From Holothuria scabra (lineage: Eukaryota > Echinodermata > Holothuroidea > Aspidochirotida > Holothuriidae): a stretch of DNA of 64,000 nucleotides. The position numbers and the translations under genes were made by a program. Each line of letters begins with the position of its first letter. Position 1 is the stretch's first letter. The stretch is taken from the NCBI GenBank assembly GCA_037179385.1, contig CM074185.1, forward strand, positions 7,621,371-7,685,370, given 5' to 3'. Under the pieces are notes generated by a model. That model was not told the DNA's origin. It searched no databases and worked only from the letters and a program-made list of their open reading frames with translations. Shown here in pieces: positions 1-11,112 of this stretch.

Positions 1-2112
1 GTGGTGTCCAGATGCAAAATGATGCAGTATTTGTTCAGTCATCGGTACATTACGTAGTCAAAATTAAAATACTACGAGTAAATCTCTCAAAATATTTAAA
101 CCACAAAGCAGAAGTATGGATCATGTGGGATACACATGAAATCCTGACCTTGTGCACATTTTACAAATCCGCCCGGATTCCAGTGTCAACTAGTAAAAAG
201 AGGACTTGTCGAAAAAACGTTCTACATGGGCACTTGTCATGGACAGGAGAGAGGCACGACATGGGCCTACTTTTTAAGGATGGAAGGGAAGAATTATTCG
301 AAGACAGTACCTTACCCTTACGGCATATTTTGTGTATGATAAAGTATAGGAATGGTCGTGTAAGAATAGTCTTCAGTGTATGATTGCCTTGTTTTCAGTA
401 AATCAACCAGCCATCTGAAAGGCAGAAAGGGTCTTAATCTAACAAAGTCACATCCGAGTTTGTCGTCGAGACGTTCGTTTCACCTTCGAAGTGAAATGCA
501 ATAAACGACAGTGCAGATTATAGAAGGTATCTAATTTAGTGAAAGTAGGCATTCTGAAGTTATTATTTTTCATACGTGCGCACAAAATGTGTTTGACACA
601 CATTCATGCATGTTTTCTTAATTGTTGCACATTTTTTATTTACTGTTTTTGGAGGAAATATTTCAGAGTTTATTTGGGTTCAAACATTTTATTATTTCTT
701 TATCAGGACACAAATAATCTGGGGGGGGGGGGGGCTGAAGATAATCTTTGGGGCCTAGCCCCCCCTCCCCACACCCCGGTGGGTACGCCACTGCCGAATG
801 GTGGTTTCTTTTTGTTCCACAGCACTCGATATCTAGCGTAACCCAGGATGTGAATGCTATATAGCGCTAACGAGTGTTACGTTGGCATGCACATTGATCA
901 TTTAGCGCAACTGACTGGGTAAGATGACTGGCGGAGTGCATGTCCGTGTACCGCAGCGTATAATACCGTCGCATCACTCAGACAAATCTTATGGTAGGCC
1001 AATGAGTTGATAAGTAGCGGTAAATCGCTGACAGAATTGAGATAGTTAAGGTGTTTTCGGAGAGGCAACAGATGAGGTAAAAACTTGCCGAAGTTTAAAT
1101 TCGTATAAGTTCCTGATTATTACGCATTTCAGCGGGCTACTTCTGGTGAATACGGAAGAGCAACTACGACTACCTTTTCTCTGGAAAATATTTCTTTACT
1201 CCTGAAAAGAGGGGGGGGGGGGGGGGGTCCCGGCGGACCCTTTTGCAAGTCCTATTTCGGGAAAAAGGGGGGGGGTTCGGAACCCTTGGACCCCTCTCCT
1301 GTATCCGTCCATGGACAGCCAAGCAGACCTTTTGTCTTGGCTATTTCTTGCAATGTACTTAATTAATGGCTATTTCAGAGTGGTCACATGATGTAAATTG
1401 CGTCAATTAATGTTTCTTGTGTTCTTATCTTGATTTCCAGATACAAAAAAAAATGTACACGTAAGGGTGATTAATTTCCATAACCTTTTTCTCGGTAAGA
1501 TTGCTTGCTATTTGGCTCTGGCAGGTCTGATCGTTATCTTCACAAAGTAGCTCATTATGACATTAAAATCTTAAATCGACACCTCACAATAACACAAAAT
1601 ACTTGTCCTCCACTGGTAAAAAAACCCTGAAAAAACGAAGAAAACATAAAGAAAAAGACGAAGAAAAATTAACATCAACATTTCTTAACAGTTCACTCAG
1701 TGTTTTTCCTATTAATATGCGGTAAAATAGGGTTTATTAGAAATGCCATTTCCAGCGCTCTGAGAGGCATTTTGAGCCAAACTTTTCTTGCACTCCGCGC
1801 CATTTCATGGTGGCGAGGAGCTTTCCCCCTAAAGGAATTTTGTCCTCACCCCCGAATTTTCTTCTGCGGAGGCCCATGGATAGAAAATTTAAACATATTT
1901 TAATAAAAAAAACTTGCTGAGGAGAAATGGAAAAGTAATCTTCTACCAGATGCGAAAAATCAAATGGAAAGCCTGAAAAACCGTGGCTTCAATGGTGCGG
2001 AGTCTCAGGGTACTAATTCCTTCGCAGCATTTTTGCGGGAAAGGGGGTGGGGTGGGCTGGCATCCAAATTTTACGATTTTTTAAGTGTGAGCAACACTGC
2101 ACCCAGGACTAA
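1..2112. other. Gene-free flank with poly-G transposon ends
   Basis: I recognise no gene here. A 123-codon frame at 12-383 starts with ATG but resembles no family I know. Two poly-G stretches stand out. The one at 721-734 is followed by a C-rich block and the sequence GGTGGGTACGCCACTGCC at about 778-795. The one near 1210-1226 is followed by a second G run near 1266-1274. Poly-G next to a 'GTGGCGTACCC' type sequence (reverse complement here) recurs near 9430 and 21240, so these are probably degraded ends of dispersed repeats. The rest is AT-rich and featureless. Confidence 0.5.
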
Positions 2113-2438
2113 ATTTGCAGGGCGCGAAGCGCGCTGAAATTTTTGCCCCTTTTTCAAATATTTGAAAATAAGTAACTTGTATTGCAAAAAAGTTTGGATT
2201 CTGGGTTTCCTGTAAGGTAATTTGAAAAGTTGGGGGATTACTGAAGAATTTGCATTTCCTATTGGTAAATCTAAGATTGAGCGGCGACCAAAGATCGTTG
2301 TTGCTACATATGCCTAATGTTATCCAACCTTATGACTGAGGCTCTCCGACGTATTTTTTTTTTTTGAGCCAAGAACTTATATTGGAGAAAATTTTGAATT
2401 TTATGAAAGGAAATTTATGAAAAAAGCCTTGTAGTTAC
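2113..2438 (+). repeat. GCGC-palindrome repeat family, copy 1 (5' part)
   Basis: This copy opens with the palindromic GCGCGAAGCGCGC core near 2121-2133, followed by the family signature GAAATTTTTGCC and a T-rich/CAAATATTT stretch. Further inside it shares AAGTTGGGGGATTACTGA, GAAGAATTTGCA and GAATTTTATGAAAGG blocks with the copy on the minus strand at 8278-8790, and more weakly with 7383-7790. The copy stops at 2438, where the LTR element begins, and resumes at 5828 on the other side. I cannot assign the family to a known superfamily; no coding potential is visible. Confidence 0.75.
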
Positions 2439-2983
2439 TGTTAGATAATAAGTTGTTGTACGGAATCTTGAGGTGTAGCTCCAGAAAAAAATGATTAAGA
2501 GAGTTCTAGTTGATTTGAAAAGATTTTATTCGTTGATTGAGTTCCAAAAAAGATCAAGTTCAATTTAGTCGGCCGGCCTAGTATTAATCAAATACCTACA
2601 GGTCACTCAAGTGCTGCTCCTCGTCTGAAGTCTGATGCACGAATGTCCACCTCGCAGGCTCGGTCTTTGAAACCTCGTGCGAGATCCGAACACCTAAAGT
2701 CCCGTGATTGGTCAAAAGTTATGACGCACCAATGTAAATAGGTGTAATAATATAGATGACCAATGAGGAGGCTGCAAAGGGAGAAATTGGCCACACCTTG
2801 AAAATATGGGTTACAGCATGCACATGGAACTAAGGCGATATAATATGTCACGTCCACCGGTAACACGTGACGGGAAACATGAAGGGCCCTAGGAATCTAG
2901 AACAAAAGGAAGGGCGAGTTGCTCTTAAACAACAAGATGGCGTCTGCTAAAGGTCATGGGTGAGTGCACCATACTACATCACA
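2439..2983 (-). repeat. 3' LTR of the LTR element
   Basis: A 545-bp repeat matching 5067-5827 with scattered substitutions. On the minus strand it carries, in order, the TG start, an ACGTGT region, a TATA-like TATTATATCGCC, and the polyadenylation signal AATAAAAT near 2520-2530. This order fits U3-R-U5. It lacks about 220 bp that the other LTR has after the position equivalent to 2590. Confidence 0.88.
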
Positions 2984-2991
2984 CCCCCTTT
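2984..2991 (-). other. Polypurine tract
   Basis: On the minus strand AAAGGGGG abuts the TG that starts the 3' LTR. This is the expected position of the plus-strand priming site in LTR retrotransposons and fixes the element's orientation. Confidence 0.8.
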
Positions 2992-3563
2992 GCATTTTTA
3001 AAATTTTGAACACAGTGAAAAATTTTACTCCATGACCATTCTTGCATACGAGAAGTGCATAACAAAACAAAATATTATGAAACATACATTCAATTCTATT
3101 ACAAAAGACAGGATCGTGTGAGGCAAACACAGGGAGGGTAGGGTCACCTACCTGGTGAGGGAAACAACCCAAGGTTCATTTCAAAACCGTTTATCTGAAA
3201 ACATGCATACATTCATCCAATTTGAATTGTGTGCGTTACTGTCTGGACAGAATATGTAAAATACTTTCTGCTATCTTGAAATGTATTGCAAAACAAATCA
3301 CTATCCAGACATAACTGTATACGAATCTCACTAAAATTTTCCTAAGTTGTAGAGTCACAATACCATTCCTAAAATTCATTTAAATTAATTACGTCAACAA
3401 ATACATATGAAATTCGATATATCCTCATACTTCTGTTGTTCATATACAAATGTGAAAAAGGTAGACCCACTTATGTAAAGGTATCTGGACAATGGCGCAA
3501 CTCCTTGCAGTGGCAAATTTTCAAAAACTGCAATGGCTACTGTGAACTCTCACTTCATACACA

Positions 3564-3601
<38 letters not shown>

Positions 3602-5046
3602 TAAATGGTCGCGCCCCCTTAAGCAACATACGGACTGGACAAACTTGTAAATTAAAATCAACTACATGCTATCTCGTACCTGCATTTCATGAGCAAGGGA
3701 GTAATTACCGAGAGCAAAATTTGGTTAAAAAATTCGAGGACAGCTCCTGAAACTTTAACTTGGGCTGGCTAATTCCCAAGAAAAGCATTGAAATAGACCG
3801 CAAAAGCGTAAGGACTTCCCCTATGATTAATTAGCAACTCCTGCCACAAACGAAAAAAAATATATATACGAACATGACTGGGTCTAATGACCACATTGCA
3901 ATTGGTTCACATCAAATTGATTCACACGGTGTTATTACTCTTTGCCTTAACATACTAATTCATTCACTTCGAGTACAAAAGTAAACAAACTTTCTGATTT
4001 GCTCAAAGTTGACACACCTTCGATTACACCTACGGAATGGAATGTACAGTATAATTTACAATTTCTACATAATGAGGCGACTCCTTTGTGGTGCGTATTA
4101 CGTACCATGAACTAGACATACAGCACAAAATACTGCGTGCAATAGGACCATGAAAACTACAATGAATGACATCTTTCTGTAAACAATGAATGACAATTGT
4201 ACGACAAACTACAAATGTAAGCATACAGTATAAATGGTGTTGTAAAGCAAATACACTAACGTTCGGGGTCAAAATACAGGTCTAGGGGCTAGGCTAACTT
4301 TGCAAAATATGAATTGCATGTCGTAAAACATTCTACTGTGAAGCATTTCGAAATCCTCGCATAATTAAATGACTCTCATAACACCTTCAGTGCAATGGCT
4401 ACAAATTGGTACAGTATAGGCTACCTTGACTGTCGAGGCATTGAAAACATGGAAATTTTGAATTGACTATGCGGAATGTGCTGTACTGTTCTAAGCGAAA
4501 CGACCTGACATTCTTTAGCATTGCAATCTATCATACCTAGAAACATATTGAAGATATGGAAATCCATTTTACATCCTGACATCGGGGAAAGTTCTCCTTG
4601 GTAATAAACACCAATAGGCTAGGTATAAGATGGCTTAAGAATACAGTTTGCGAGATTTGCAATGGTACAGTAAACGGAGGTTTCACACGGGAATAGGCTG
4701 CATAGGATAAAGCTATACTGTATGAAGTAGGCCTATGTACAATGACATCAAGTGGTGTGGGCAAGCAATGGCGTTGGTCCGTGGGCGATGTGTAGTCCAA
4801 AAAGGAACGTTACCGCCTAACGTTAAGGTTGTAAAACGGGCGAACGGGTAAGGCAGCCATGGAACTTCGTTGACAGGAACTCAGGACTTCAGGAATGCTG
4901 AATAATCGACAGAGTGTATGACGGAAACGTAGAGAGTTCAGGAAGGAGCTAGGACGGGAACAGTCCGGGATGATGACGAACGGTAATGTAATAGTTCGCT
5001 CCTTCGGGATATGATGAAATTATGTCCTGAATTGTTGAGATCCTAG

Positions 5047-5066
5047 CCGATCCCGTTCCTCCACCA
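5047..5066 (-). other. Primer-binding site candidate
   Basis: On the minus strand, TGGTGGAGGAACGGGATCGG begins immediately after the CA end of the 5' LTR. A TGG start reflects pairing with a tRNA CCA tail. I cannot say which tRNA it pairs with. Confidence 0.65.
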
Positions 5067-5827
5067 TGTGAGATAATCAGTTGTACGGGATCTTGAGGTG
5101 TAGCTCCAGACGAAAATGATTCAGAGACTTCTAGTTGATTTGAAATGATTTTATTCGTTGATTGAGTTCCAAAAAAGATCAAGTTCAATTTATTCGGCCG
5201 GCCTAGTATTAATCAAATATCTTTTTTCTAAAAGTCCCCTCGACTCTCTGGCGAAGAGCCAAGGGTGAAGGGGCGAAAACTAAACATTTACTCCCGGAGG
5301 AGTTCTGCTCCGTTTAGGAGCTAAACGTCCCAAATGGACAAGTACGCCCTCTAAAGGGCAAACATGTGTGGTCCTGCTCTAGGCTGGCTGAATAGAACAG
5401 GAGCCATACCCTGGAAGCAGTAATTAACGTCATGCCCAGGACGCACTTAAGTGGTCCTCGTCTGAAGTCTGGTGCACGAGTGTCCAGCTCGCAGGCTCGG
5501 TCTTGGAAATTTCGTGCGAGATCCGAACACCTGCAGTCCCGTGATTGGTCAAAAGTTATGACGCACCAATGTAAATATGTGTAATGATATAGATGACCGT
5601 GCAATGTGGAGGCTGCAAAGGGAGAAATTGGCCACACCTTGAAAATATGGGTTACAGCATGCACGTGGAACTAAGGCGATATAATATGTCACGTCCACCG
5701 GTAACACGTGACGGGAACAGGAAGGGCCCTGTGAATCTAGAACACAAAGGAAGGGCGAGTTCTTCGTAAACAACGTTAAAGATGGCGTCTGCTAAAGGCC
5801 ATGGAGAGTGCACCATACTACATCACA
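5067..5827 (-). repeat. 5' LTR of the LTR element
   Basis: This 761-bp LTR matches 2439-2983 except for an extra block at about 5221-5455. The block is GC-richer and contains short hairpins such as CTCTGGCGAAGAG. Either this LTR gained an insertion or the other lost the block; no clean duplication marks the edges. AATAAAAT (minus strand) is conserved near 5150 and the TATA-like element near 5675-5690. Confidence 0.88.
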
Positions 5828-5885
5828 TTACTGGTGTCACTTGATGGTCACATATTGGTAAGTTCCGATTTTTTTCACTTCCGAA
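5828..5885 (+). repeat. GCGC-palindrome family, copy 1 resumed
   Basis: Directly after the LTR element the sequence CTGGTGTCACTTGATGG continues the repeat broken at 2438. The minus-strand copy at 8278-8790 has the same stretch uninterrupted (CCGGTGTCACTTGAAG). This is the right half of the interrupted host repeat. Confidence 0.75.
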
Positions 5886-5939
5886 GTCCAGAGCTCGGAA
5901 AATTGTACTAAAGGTATGAGCGAGCACTTCTGCATAGGA

Positions 5940-6110
5940 ATCTCAATTTGTGGCGCGCGAAGCGCGCTGAAAATTTTGCTTGTTTGAAACAAATAATGAC
6001 GAATGTGGAGCTTTTATTGGAGAGATTTCGGAATTTCATGAGTTGTGAAAACCATAGTAGGCTGGTTTCATGCACAAATGGCAAATATCCGACTTCATTT
6101 TTCAAAGCCG
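5940..6110 (+). repeat. GCGC-palindrome repeat family, copy 2
   Basis: GGCGCGCGAAGCGCGCTG at about 5952-5969 is followed by AAAATTTTGCTTGTTTGAAAC, then GGAGCTTTTATTGGAGAGAT and a GGAATTTCATGA block like the end of the longer copies. The middle section present in copies 1 and 5 is missing, so this is an internally deleted copy. Confidence 0.65.
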
Positions 6111-7129
6111 CTTGCCCCCTGAAGCTACTCCACTGGGTGTCTAAGAGAAGGGGCCCAGATGCAAAATGTTGCTAAATGTTTCAATGTTTTGAGTTTAAAG
6201 GAAACTCCAATGTTTTCAAAACATGATTATGTAAGTGTTGGTAATTACTTTTACTGACTCAATGTGAATTTAAAATCTGCGTGTACTATAGGCTATTTTT
6301 AATTAGAACCACAACGAAAATTGTCATAGTTTGCGAAGGATTTGTGAAAAAGTTCTAATAGTAAGGAACCGTTTGTAATGGAAAGAAGGCAAAATAAATA
6401 AATGAATCGATGAAAAGCACACTTCATTCTACTACGGAAAAATCACAGATCGAGGAGAGGGGGGGGGGGGGGCTCCTGTGCTCCTTCATAACCACACCTG
6501 CTGCCCTATGCAAACAAACAATTGACATAATCATAAAGGCCAATCAGTAATGTATGTTTGATATGCAAGTGAAAAAAGAACATCAATGAGACTGCAAGCC
6601 CGCGGAGCGAGAGAAATTTGGGGGTTTGTAAAGTAAACACGTGGAATTATTGATACAGAAAGTCGATCGTTATCGGTGAAGGACACCTTTCATTACCTAC
6701 ATTTATATTCCCTTTGGAAGTATCTAATATTTACTAAGTTTTAGGTCATAAAATTAAAGTGGAGGACTTTTACGTTAGTGTCCTTTCCACTCAAAAAAGT
6801 GGGGGACATGTCCCCCCTGTCCCTCGCAATCGACGCCCATGCTCGTACGCATAGAGTGGCAGGCTAGTGTTCAGCCTGAACTGGTCCTAATGTCCGAGCC
6901 AAGTGTCCCTTGCCTGCCGTGCAGCACGTAACATAACACGTTAAAGTGCAATGGAGGACTAAGGCCCCCCATAAGATGCCCTTTAGTCCATAGCCGTAGA
7001 AAGCGGAGGGGGGGGGGGATGCCGGGGCTGCGTAGGCGACAGCCCCAAGTGAAAAATGTGCATGCTTCCGCCCCGCTTCCCGGGCCAGAAAACCCCTTTT
7101 TCATTCATGTGATATTCTCAACTCTTTTT
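6111..7129. other. Gene-free spacer with poly-G run
   Basis: No gene recognised. A G run lies at 6459-6472 and another near 7009-7018. GCCCGCGGAGCGAGAG near 6599-6614 resembles a decayed version of the GCGC palindrome. The block near 6790-6850 (GGGGGACATGTCCCCC) is a short perfect hairpin of the type found at degraded repeat ends. Confidence 0.45.
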
Positions 7130-7232
7130 TCTGATGAAATTTGGGGTTCTCTTCAATACAAGCGCAAATTTGTAATACATTGTTTCAAAAAGCGAAAGGT
7201 TCCGCGCGCTTTGCGCGCTTTAACGTGCAATT
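7130..7232 (-). repeat. GCGC-palindrome repeat family, copy 3
   Basis: The plus strand reads GCGCGCTTTGCGCGC near 7203-7217, preceded by a TTTCAAAAAGCGAAAG stretch and TTGTAATACATTG. On the minus strand this matches the opening of the other copies. Only the first hundred bases are recognisable. Confidence 0.6.
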
Positions 7233-7284
7233 CCTAATGCATAAGTGCTATCTCATGAATCAGCTTGATAAACCTTTTCTTATC

Positions 7285-7790
7285 AGGGGTGGCGCCAGGA
7301 TTTGCCCGACAGGGGGGCCAGCATTTCGAGTCCTCCACAAAGGCAATGAGTAAGTTCCAGTGGGACGCGACTTGGTAGAATCTAAGGCGCGCGTAGCGCG
7401 CCGGAATTTTTGGCTTTTTTTCGACAAATATTTAAAAATCTGGAGTTTGTTTAGAAGAAAAGTCTTAAACAAAATCTGACTTCCGTAAGGACCATTAAAA
7501 AGTTGGGGTGTTTATTGAAGAATCTGTCCTTCATATGGGCAAAATCAAAAACGTTACATAGGCGACAGTAGAATTCTTTTGGGGTTTCGCATTTCATCGT
7601 ACTAGACCTAGGTACCAAGGCTTTCAGACGAAACATGGAAATTTCCCGCAAAAAGGTTTGCCTTTTTTGAACGAAGGTTTGAAAATTAACAGCTTAACAT
7701 GTTGGAGAAGTTTTAGAATTTTATGAAAAAAAATGTTTTTTGGGTAAGGTTACAATGAAGTTTTGGGCTTTCTATTCATTGATACGCCTG
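7285..7790 (+). repeat. GCGC-palindrome repeat family, copy 4 with GGTGGCGCC end
   Basis: GGGTGGCGCCAGGATTTG at about 7286-7303, followed by a short G run, precedes GGCGCGCGTAGCGCGCC near 7386-7402. After the palindrome come GGAATTTTTGGC, a T-rich/AAATATTT stretch, AAAAGTTGGGGTGTTTATTG, GAAGAATCTG and AGAATTTTATGAAAA, in the order seen in copies 1 and 5. The GGTGGCGCCAG element and G run may form the true 5' end of the family. Confidence 0.65.
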
Positions 7791-8237
7791 TTGAGAGCAA
7801 TTGTTCGATTGTCATTACCGTTGTTCGTATTCGGCTGTCGGGGCAGGACAGATGGCAAACCATTGGGCACTGCATGCACCTGAACAGCTTCTCCTCCGTT
7901 TTGTAAGGAAAGCTAGTAAAGCAAAATCAAGAAGATCGTCCGCGGGGACTAACGTTTGTCGGGGTTACATCTTTTATCGTGTGCCTATAGATGAAGGCTC
8001 CCCGACGAAACTGGATATTCTCAACGACAGGGGAAGGGCAGCCTTCCTCGACGGGGTATGGCCCCTGGTTCCCCGCTGGTGCCATCCTTGGTTACGTCTG
8101 CACGTGCAATTTCCAGTTCCTAGGTCTGCAACACAAGTCTTCGTTATATGGGTTGCCTTGCGCGCACGGATTTAAGATGGGGCATGGTGCATGTAATGAG
8201 TCTTAACAGAGCTATGAACTATGAGCTATGAGAAGCC
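7791..8237. other. Unassigned GC-richer segment
   Basis: An open frame of 124 codons (7801-8175) starts only with TTG and resembles nothing I recognise. The segment is more GC-rich than its neighbours and ends in a repeated CTATGA motif next to a C run at about 8240-8254. I would not call a gene. Confidence 0.3.
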
Positions 8238-8800
8238 ATGCCCCCCCCCCCCCGCTGGCGCCACCCTTGCTTTTCATGCTCCGGAAATGAAAAAATTGAA
8301 CCGAACTTGAACATGGGAAATGAACAAAAATGTCACCAGAATGCTTAAAATATGTTTTGCCATTTGTGGCACCAGATCTTCAAGTGACACCGGCAACTTC
8401 AGTGCTATTTTTATAAATTGTCTTTCATAAAATTCCAAATTTTGTCCAATATAAGCTCTTTGACTTTGAAATAGTTTGTTTACTGAAATAAACAACAAAG
8501 TTTCGGAATCTTTTAAAATTTCATTGGAATTAGCTTCAGTTCATAGACCATAAAGATAACGTTTTGTATCAACAACGATCATCAGTGGACCACGTACCGT
8601 GCAATCATACTCAGATTTGCCAACATAGGAATTGCAGATTCTTCGATCAGTAATCCCCCAACTTTTCAAATTTCCCTTTACAAGAAACCTAGAAACCAAA
8701 AATGTATGCAATACAAGCTCCACAACCACAAATATTTGTTTCAAAGGGTAAAAAAATTCGGGGCGCTTCGCGCGCCGCAAATTACTTCCCTAATACAGTG
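8238..8800 (-). repeat. GCGC-palindrome repeat family, copy 5 (most complete)
   Basis: On the minus strand this reads GGCGCGCGAAGCGCCCC (near 8760-8778), GAATTTTTTTACCC, CAAATATTTG, GGAGCTTGTATTG, AAAAGTTGGGGGATTACTGA, GAAGAATCTGCA and GAATTTTATGAAAG, then CCGGTGTCACTTGAAGATC. It ends with GGGTGGCGCCAGCGGGG at 8240-8268. It is the best template for the family and supplies the uninterrupted sequence that proves the LTR insertion site. No coding frame is conserved among copies. Confidence 0.75.
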
Positions 8801-9528
8801 GTGTTTACACTTCTAAGAAAAGTCGGAAAATTTCGGTGCTCGTCCGTTTTCCCTGAAGAAGTCTTTTACCTCCCTGCTGCTTAGCTAGACCTACCACTTA
8901 CAAGCCTGAGAAATGCCATTTCGCGACTGTCTCAGGGGTCCGATTTTTCAAAATTTACGTTCCGCGCCAACTCGCGGTGGCGCTCCGCTTGAAAAGTCTT
9001 TCGGGCAAGACTTCAGGCAGGGAATCCTTCACCTACCGTACGTAAGTGCATATACACCTTCCATCATCAGTTACCTTTCAACCCTGTCAGTTGAATAGTC
9101 TGTAAGTAGATGGATTCTCATAGTAATATGTTACCAATGTTCCTCAGTTTGCAGAGGGCATATAATGCTGGATTTGTTGTCTACTGAAACATGGCTAAAA
9201 AAAAACGAAAAATTCTACCTTCTTAATTAGTGCACAGTTTCATTTGAAAAAATGATTTATAGCATATTTTTTTTTTATTTAAAAAATTATTCTTCTTGGT
9301 AGAAAAAGCAAAGAAATTAGCATAAAAAATGTAACTTTTGGTCAACGGGGTACGTAGGGTGATGTGGCTATTCGTTGAGGTGCATGGTCCAAAAATTGCC
9401 CACCCCCCTTTAATTCAAAGTGCTTCTTAGTCCATACATACGCCACTGCTGTCGTTCAAACCCAACCAAAAACAGACAATCAAGCCAGGGATATGCTGCC
9501 AGCCTGCCTCTATATTATAATTTATAAC
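8801..9528. other. Gene-free spacer
   Basis: I see no gene. A fragment CCGCGCCAACTCGCGGTGGC near 8962-8982 may be a decayed palindrome of the family to the left. CATACATACGCCACTGCTG near 9433-9451, preceded by CACCCCCCTTT, is another copy of the 'GTGGCGTA plus poly-G' end on the minus strand. Confidence 0.4.
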
Positions 9529-9536
9529 GACCAACC
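9529..9536. repeat. TSD, left copy (GACCAACC)
   Basis: Exact 8-bp match to 11105-11112 flanking the inverted-repeat element. Confidence 0.8.
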
Positions 9537-11104
9537 ACAGTCAATAGAGGGCGGATGGTCTGGCAAGCTATTGACAGTATCGAAGTGATGTTATTGTTCT
9601 CGAAAAACGAAGGTCACGTGGTATTCAGAGTGCACAGCTTTCGTTCAGTATACACACGTCTACGCAGTCCTGTACACTTTCAATGAAAGAAACTGATGTA
9701 AATAGTGTTCTTGCAATATTTAATGATAGAATTTTAGTTTTGCCTTTCCCTTAAAACGTACAAAATCCATGCTAGGGGATGATTTTGCAATAAACTAATG
9801 TGAAAATAGAAGACATCTCCATATAAGCTACGAAGTAACTATAACTATACCTACGTATGCACGTATGTAGTGTACCTTGAGTCGGTCAGTGCATTGAGTC
9901 GGTCATTGCATAAAAATGTATGGCACGTGCACAGAGTACAACGCTTATTGATTGACCGACTCATGGTATCACAATGCTATACGCTCGCATAGCCTGGGTA
10001 AGTGTACCAGGCGAACGGTGGCCAGTTAGCTTCAAGTTCAACGGCGCCGATACTGCAAGTTAGCCGAGAACTACAACCACAGTGAAAAATATATATCTAC
10101 CGTGACCCTCAACAACAAACCGTCTTCGAATATTTAAGTCCATTAGGGGCATTTTTCTGTATAAAATAACTGACAGACGATTGGCGAACATTCAGAATTG
10201 GGTCGTTCAACAGCGTAGGCTTGCATGCTGCACAGTGATCACCGACCGACCATGGTAAGTCAGTCCAACCGGAGCTTTACGCCTTGATCCACGTTGCTCT
10301 ATCGCGCCTAAATTGTGAACTTTTACACAAGTTTCTCTCACGACGCAGCTTCGATCTCGTCATTTTTCACAGTTCCGTCACTCGATCATTTCAGTGGATA
10401 TCTTTTGGGCCTATTAGCAACGGGAATATACCTCTAATCATAATTTCTCTTGATCTTCGTCAGGCCTCAACAATTTATGAAGTCTGTTAAGCTTTTTCGA
10501 GTGATGAACTTCAAACACGAGCAGTATGCCTACATGTTTGTTTAGCCAGCTTTAGATGTCATGCATGCACAGTACACAGAGCGAATGAAAGTTCACAACA
10601 ACACGGGCTACATTTAGGCTATAGACCTAGAAATGTAAAAATAAACATGATTTCACAACCAAATTCAGAGTGAAGAAGATTACATAAAAAATTGCCCTTC
10701 CTTCAAGGATCGTCGAAGGGACGATCGAGGCAGGGCTTTGTAGGCTCAGTATTATACGTTTATGTACACAGGCTACTCTAGAACTACGGGGGGTTTTGTC
10801 AGTTCTCACCAGATTCAAGCAGAATTATAAGTGATACGAGGCGGCATGTAGACTTAAAACTCTTGTGAAACTTAAAATTATTGATTTGGTCTCTTACAAG
10901 CTCATATTTTAGTTGCATTTTTGGAAAAAGTCCCCTTTCAACACGTCAAGCCCTGAGGTTATCGTGCAGTCGTAGTCACTTCGCAGCACAAGCTGTGCAC
11001 CCTGAATACCACGTGACCACGGAAAACGTACTGCCTCAACATAGAACCGTTAGCTTTTGTTACAGTACAATAGCTTGCCAGACCATCCGCCTATATTGAC
11101 TATG
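9537..11104. mobile_element. 1.57-kb inverted-repeat DNA transposon with 8-bp TSD
   Basis: The left end (9537 on) and the reverse complement of the right end (11104 back) share AGTCAATA followed by GGCGGATGGTCTGGCAAGCT. About 60 bp further in they share GGTCACGTGGTATTCAG and GTGCACAGC. The inverted arms are therefore roughly 115-130 bp long with an unlike stretch in the middle. GACCAACC occurs exactly at 9529-9536 and again at 11105-11112, an 8-bp target duplication as made by hAT, P or Merlin transposases. The interior has no transposase frame, so the copy is non-autonomous. ATG followed by a consensus splice donor (CCATGGTAAGT) near 10249 is the only gene-like signal inside and may be chance. 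Confidence 0.85.
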
Positions 11105-11112
11105 GACCAACC
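11105..11112. repeat. TSD, right copy (GACCAACC)
   Basis: Exact 8-bp match to 9529-9536. Confidence 0.8.

Larger units (their letters stand above)
2984..5066 (-). other. Non-coding interior of the LTR element
   Basis: About 2.1 kb without any long frame in either direction. A 79-codon frame at 4949-5188 (minus) spans the LTR/PBS border and is probably chance. The homopolymer A34 lies at 3566-3599. No gag zinc knuckle, protease, reverse transcriptase or integrase motif is visible, so this is an internally deleted or TRIM/LARD-like element. Confidence 0.7.
2439..5827 (-). mobile_element. Non-autonomous LTR retrotransposon
   Basis: Two direct repeats (2439-2983 and 5067-5827) flank about 2.1 kb. 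Read on the minus strand both LTRs begin TGTGATGTAG and end in CA. Just inside the 5' LTR (plus-strand 5066 downwards) lies TGGTGGAGGAACGGG, a plausible tRNA primer-binding site starting with TGG. Just before the 3' LTR lies the polypurine tract AAAGGGGG. The element is flanked by TTAC on both sides (2435-2438 and 5828-5831), a 4-bp target duplication. Removing it rejoins a repeat copy that matches an uninterrupted relative at 8278-8790. The interior has no gag-pol frame and includes a 34-base poly-A run, so mobility would need proteins from another element. A Gypsy-like or BEL-like origin is possible, but nothing coding decides it. Confidence 0.9.

Noticed and set aside
12..383. 123-codon frame at the window's left edge
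   Set aside because: No recognisable domain, no promoter or splice context; length is compatible with chance.
7801..8175. 124-codon frame
   Set aside because: Starts only with TTG, lies between repeat copies and resembles nothing known.
10245..10260. First exon (ATG plus GTAAGT donor)
   Set aside because: A 1-codon exon inside a transposon; no partner exon seen.
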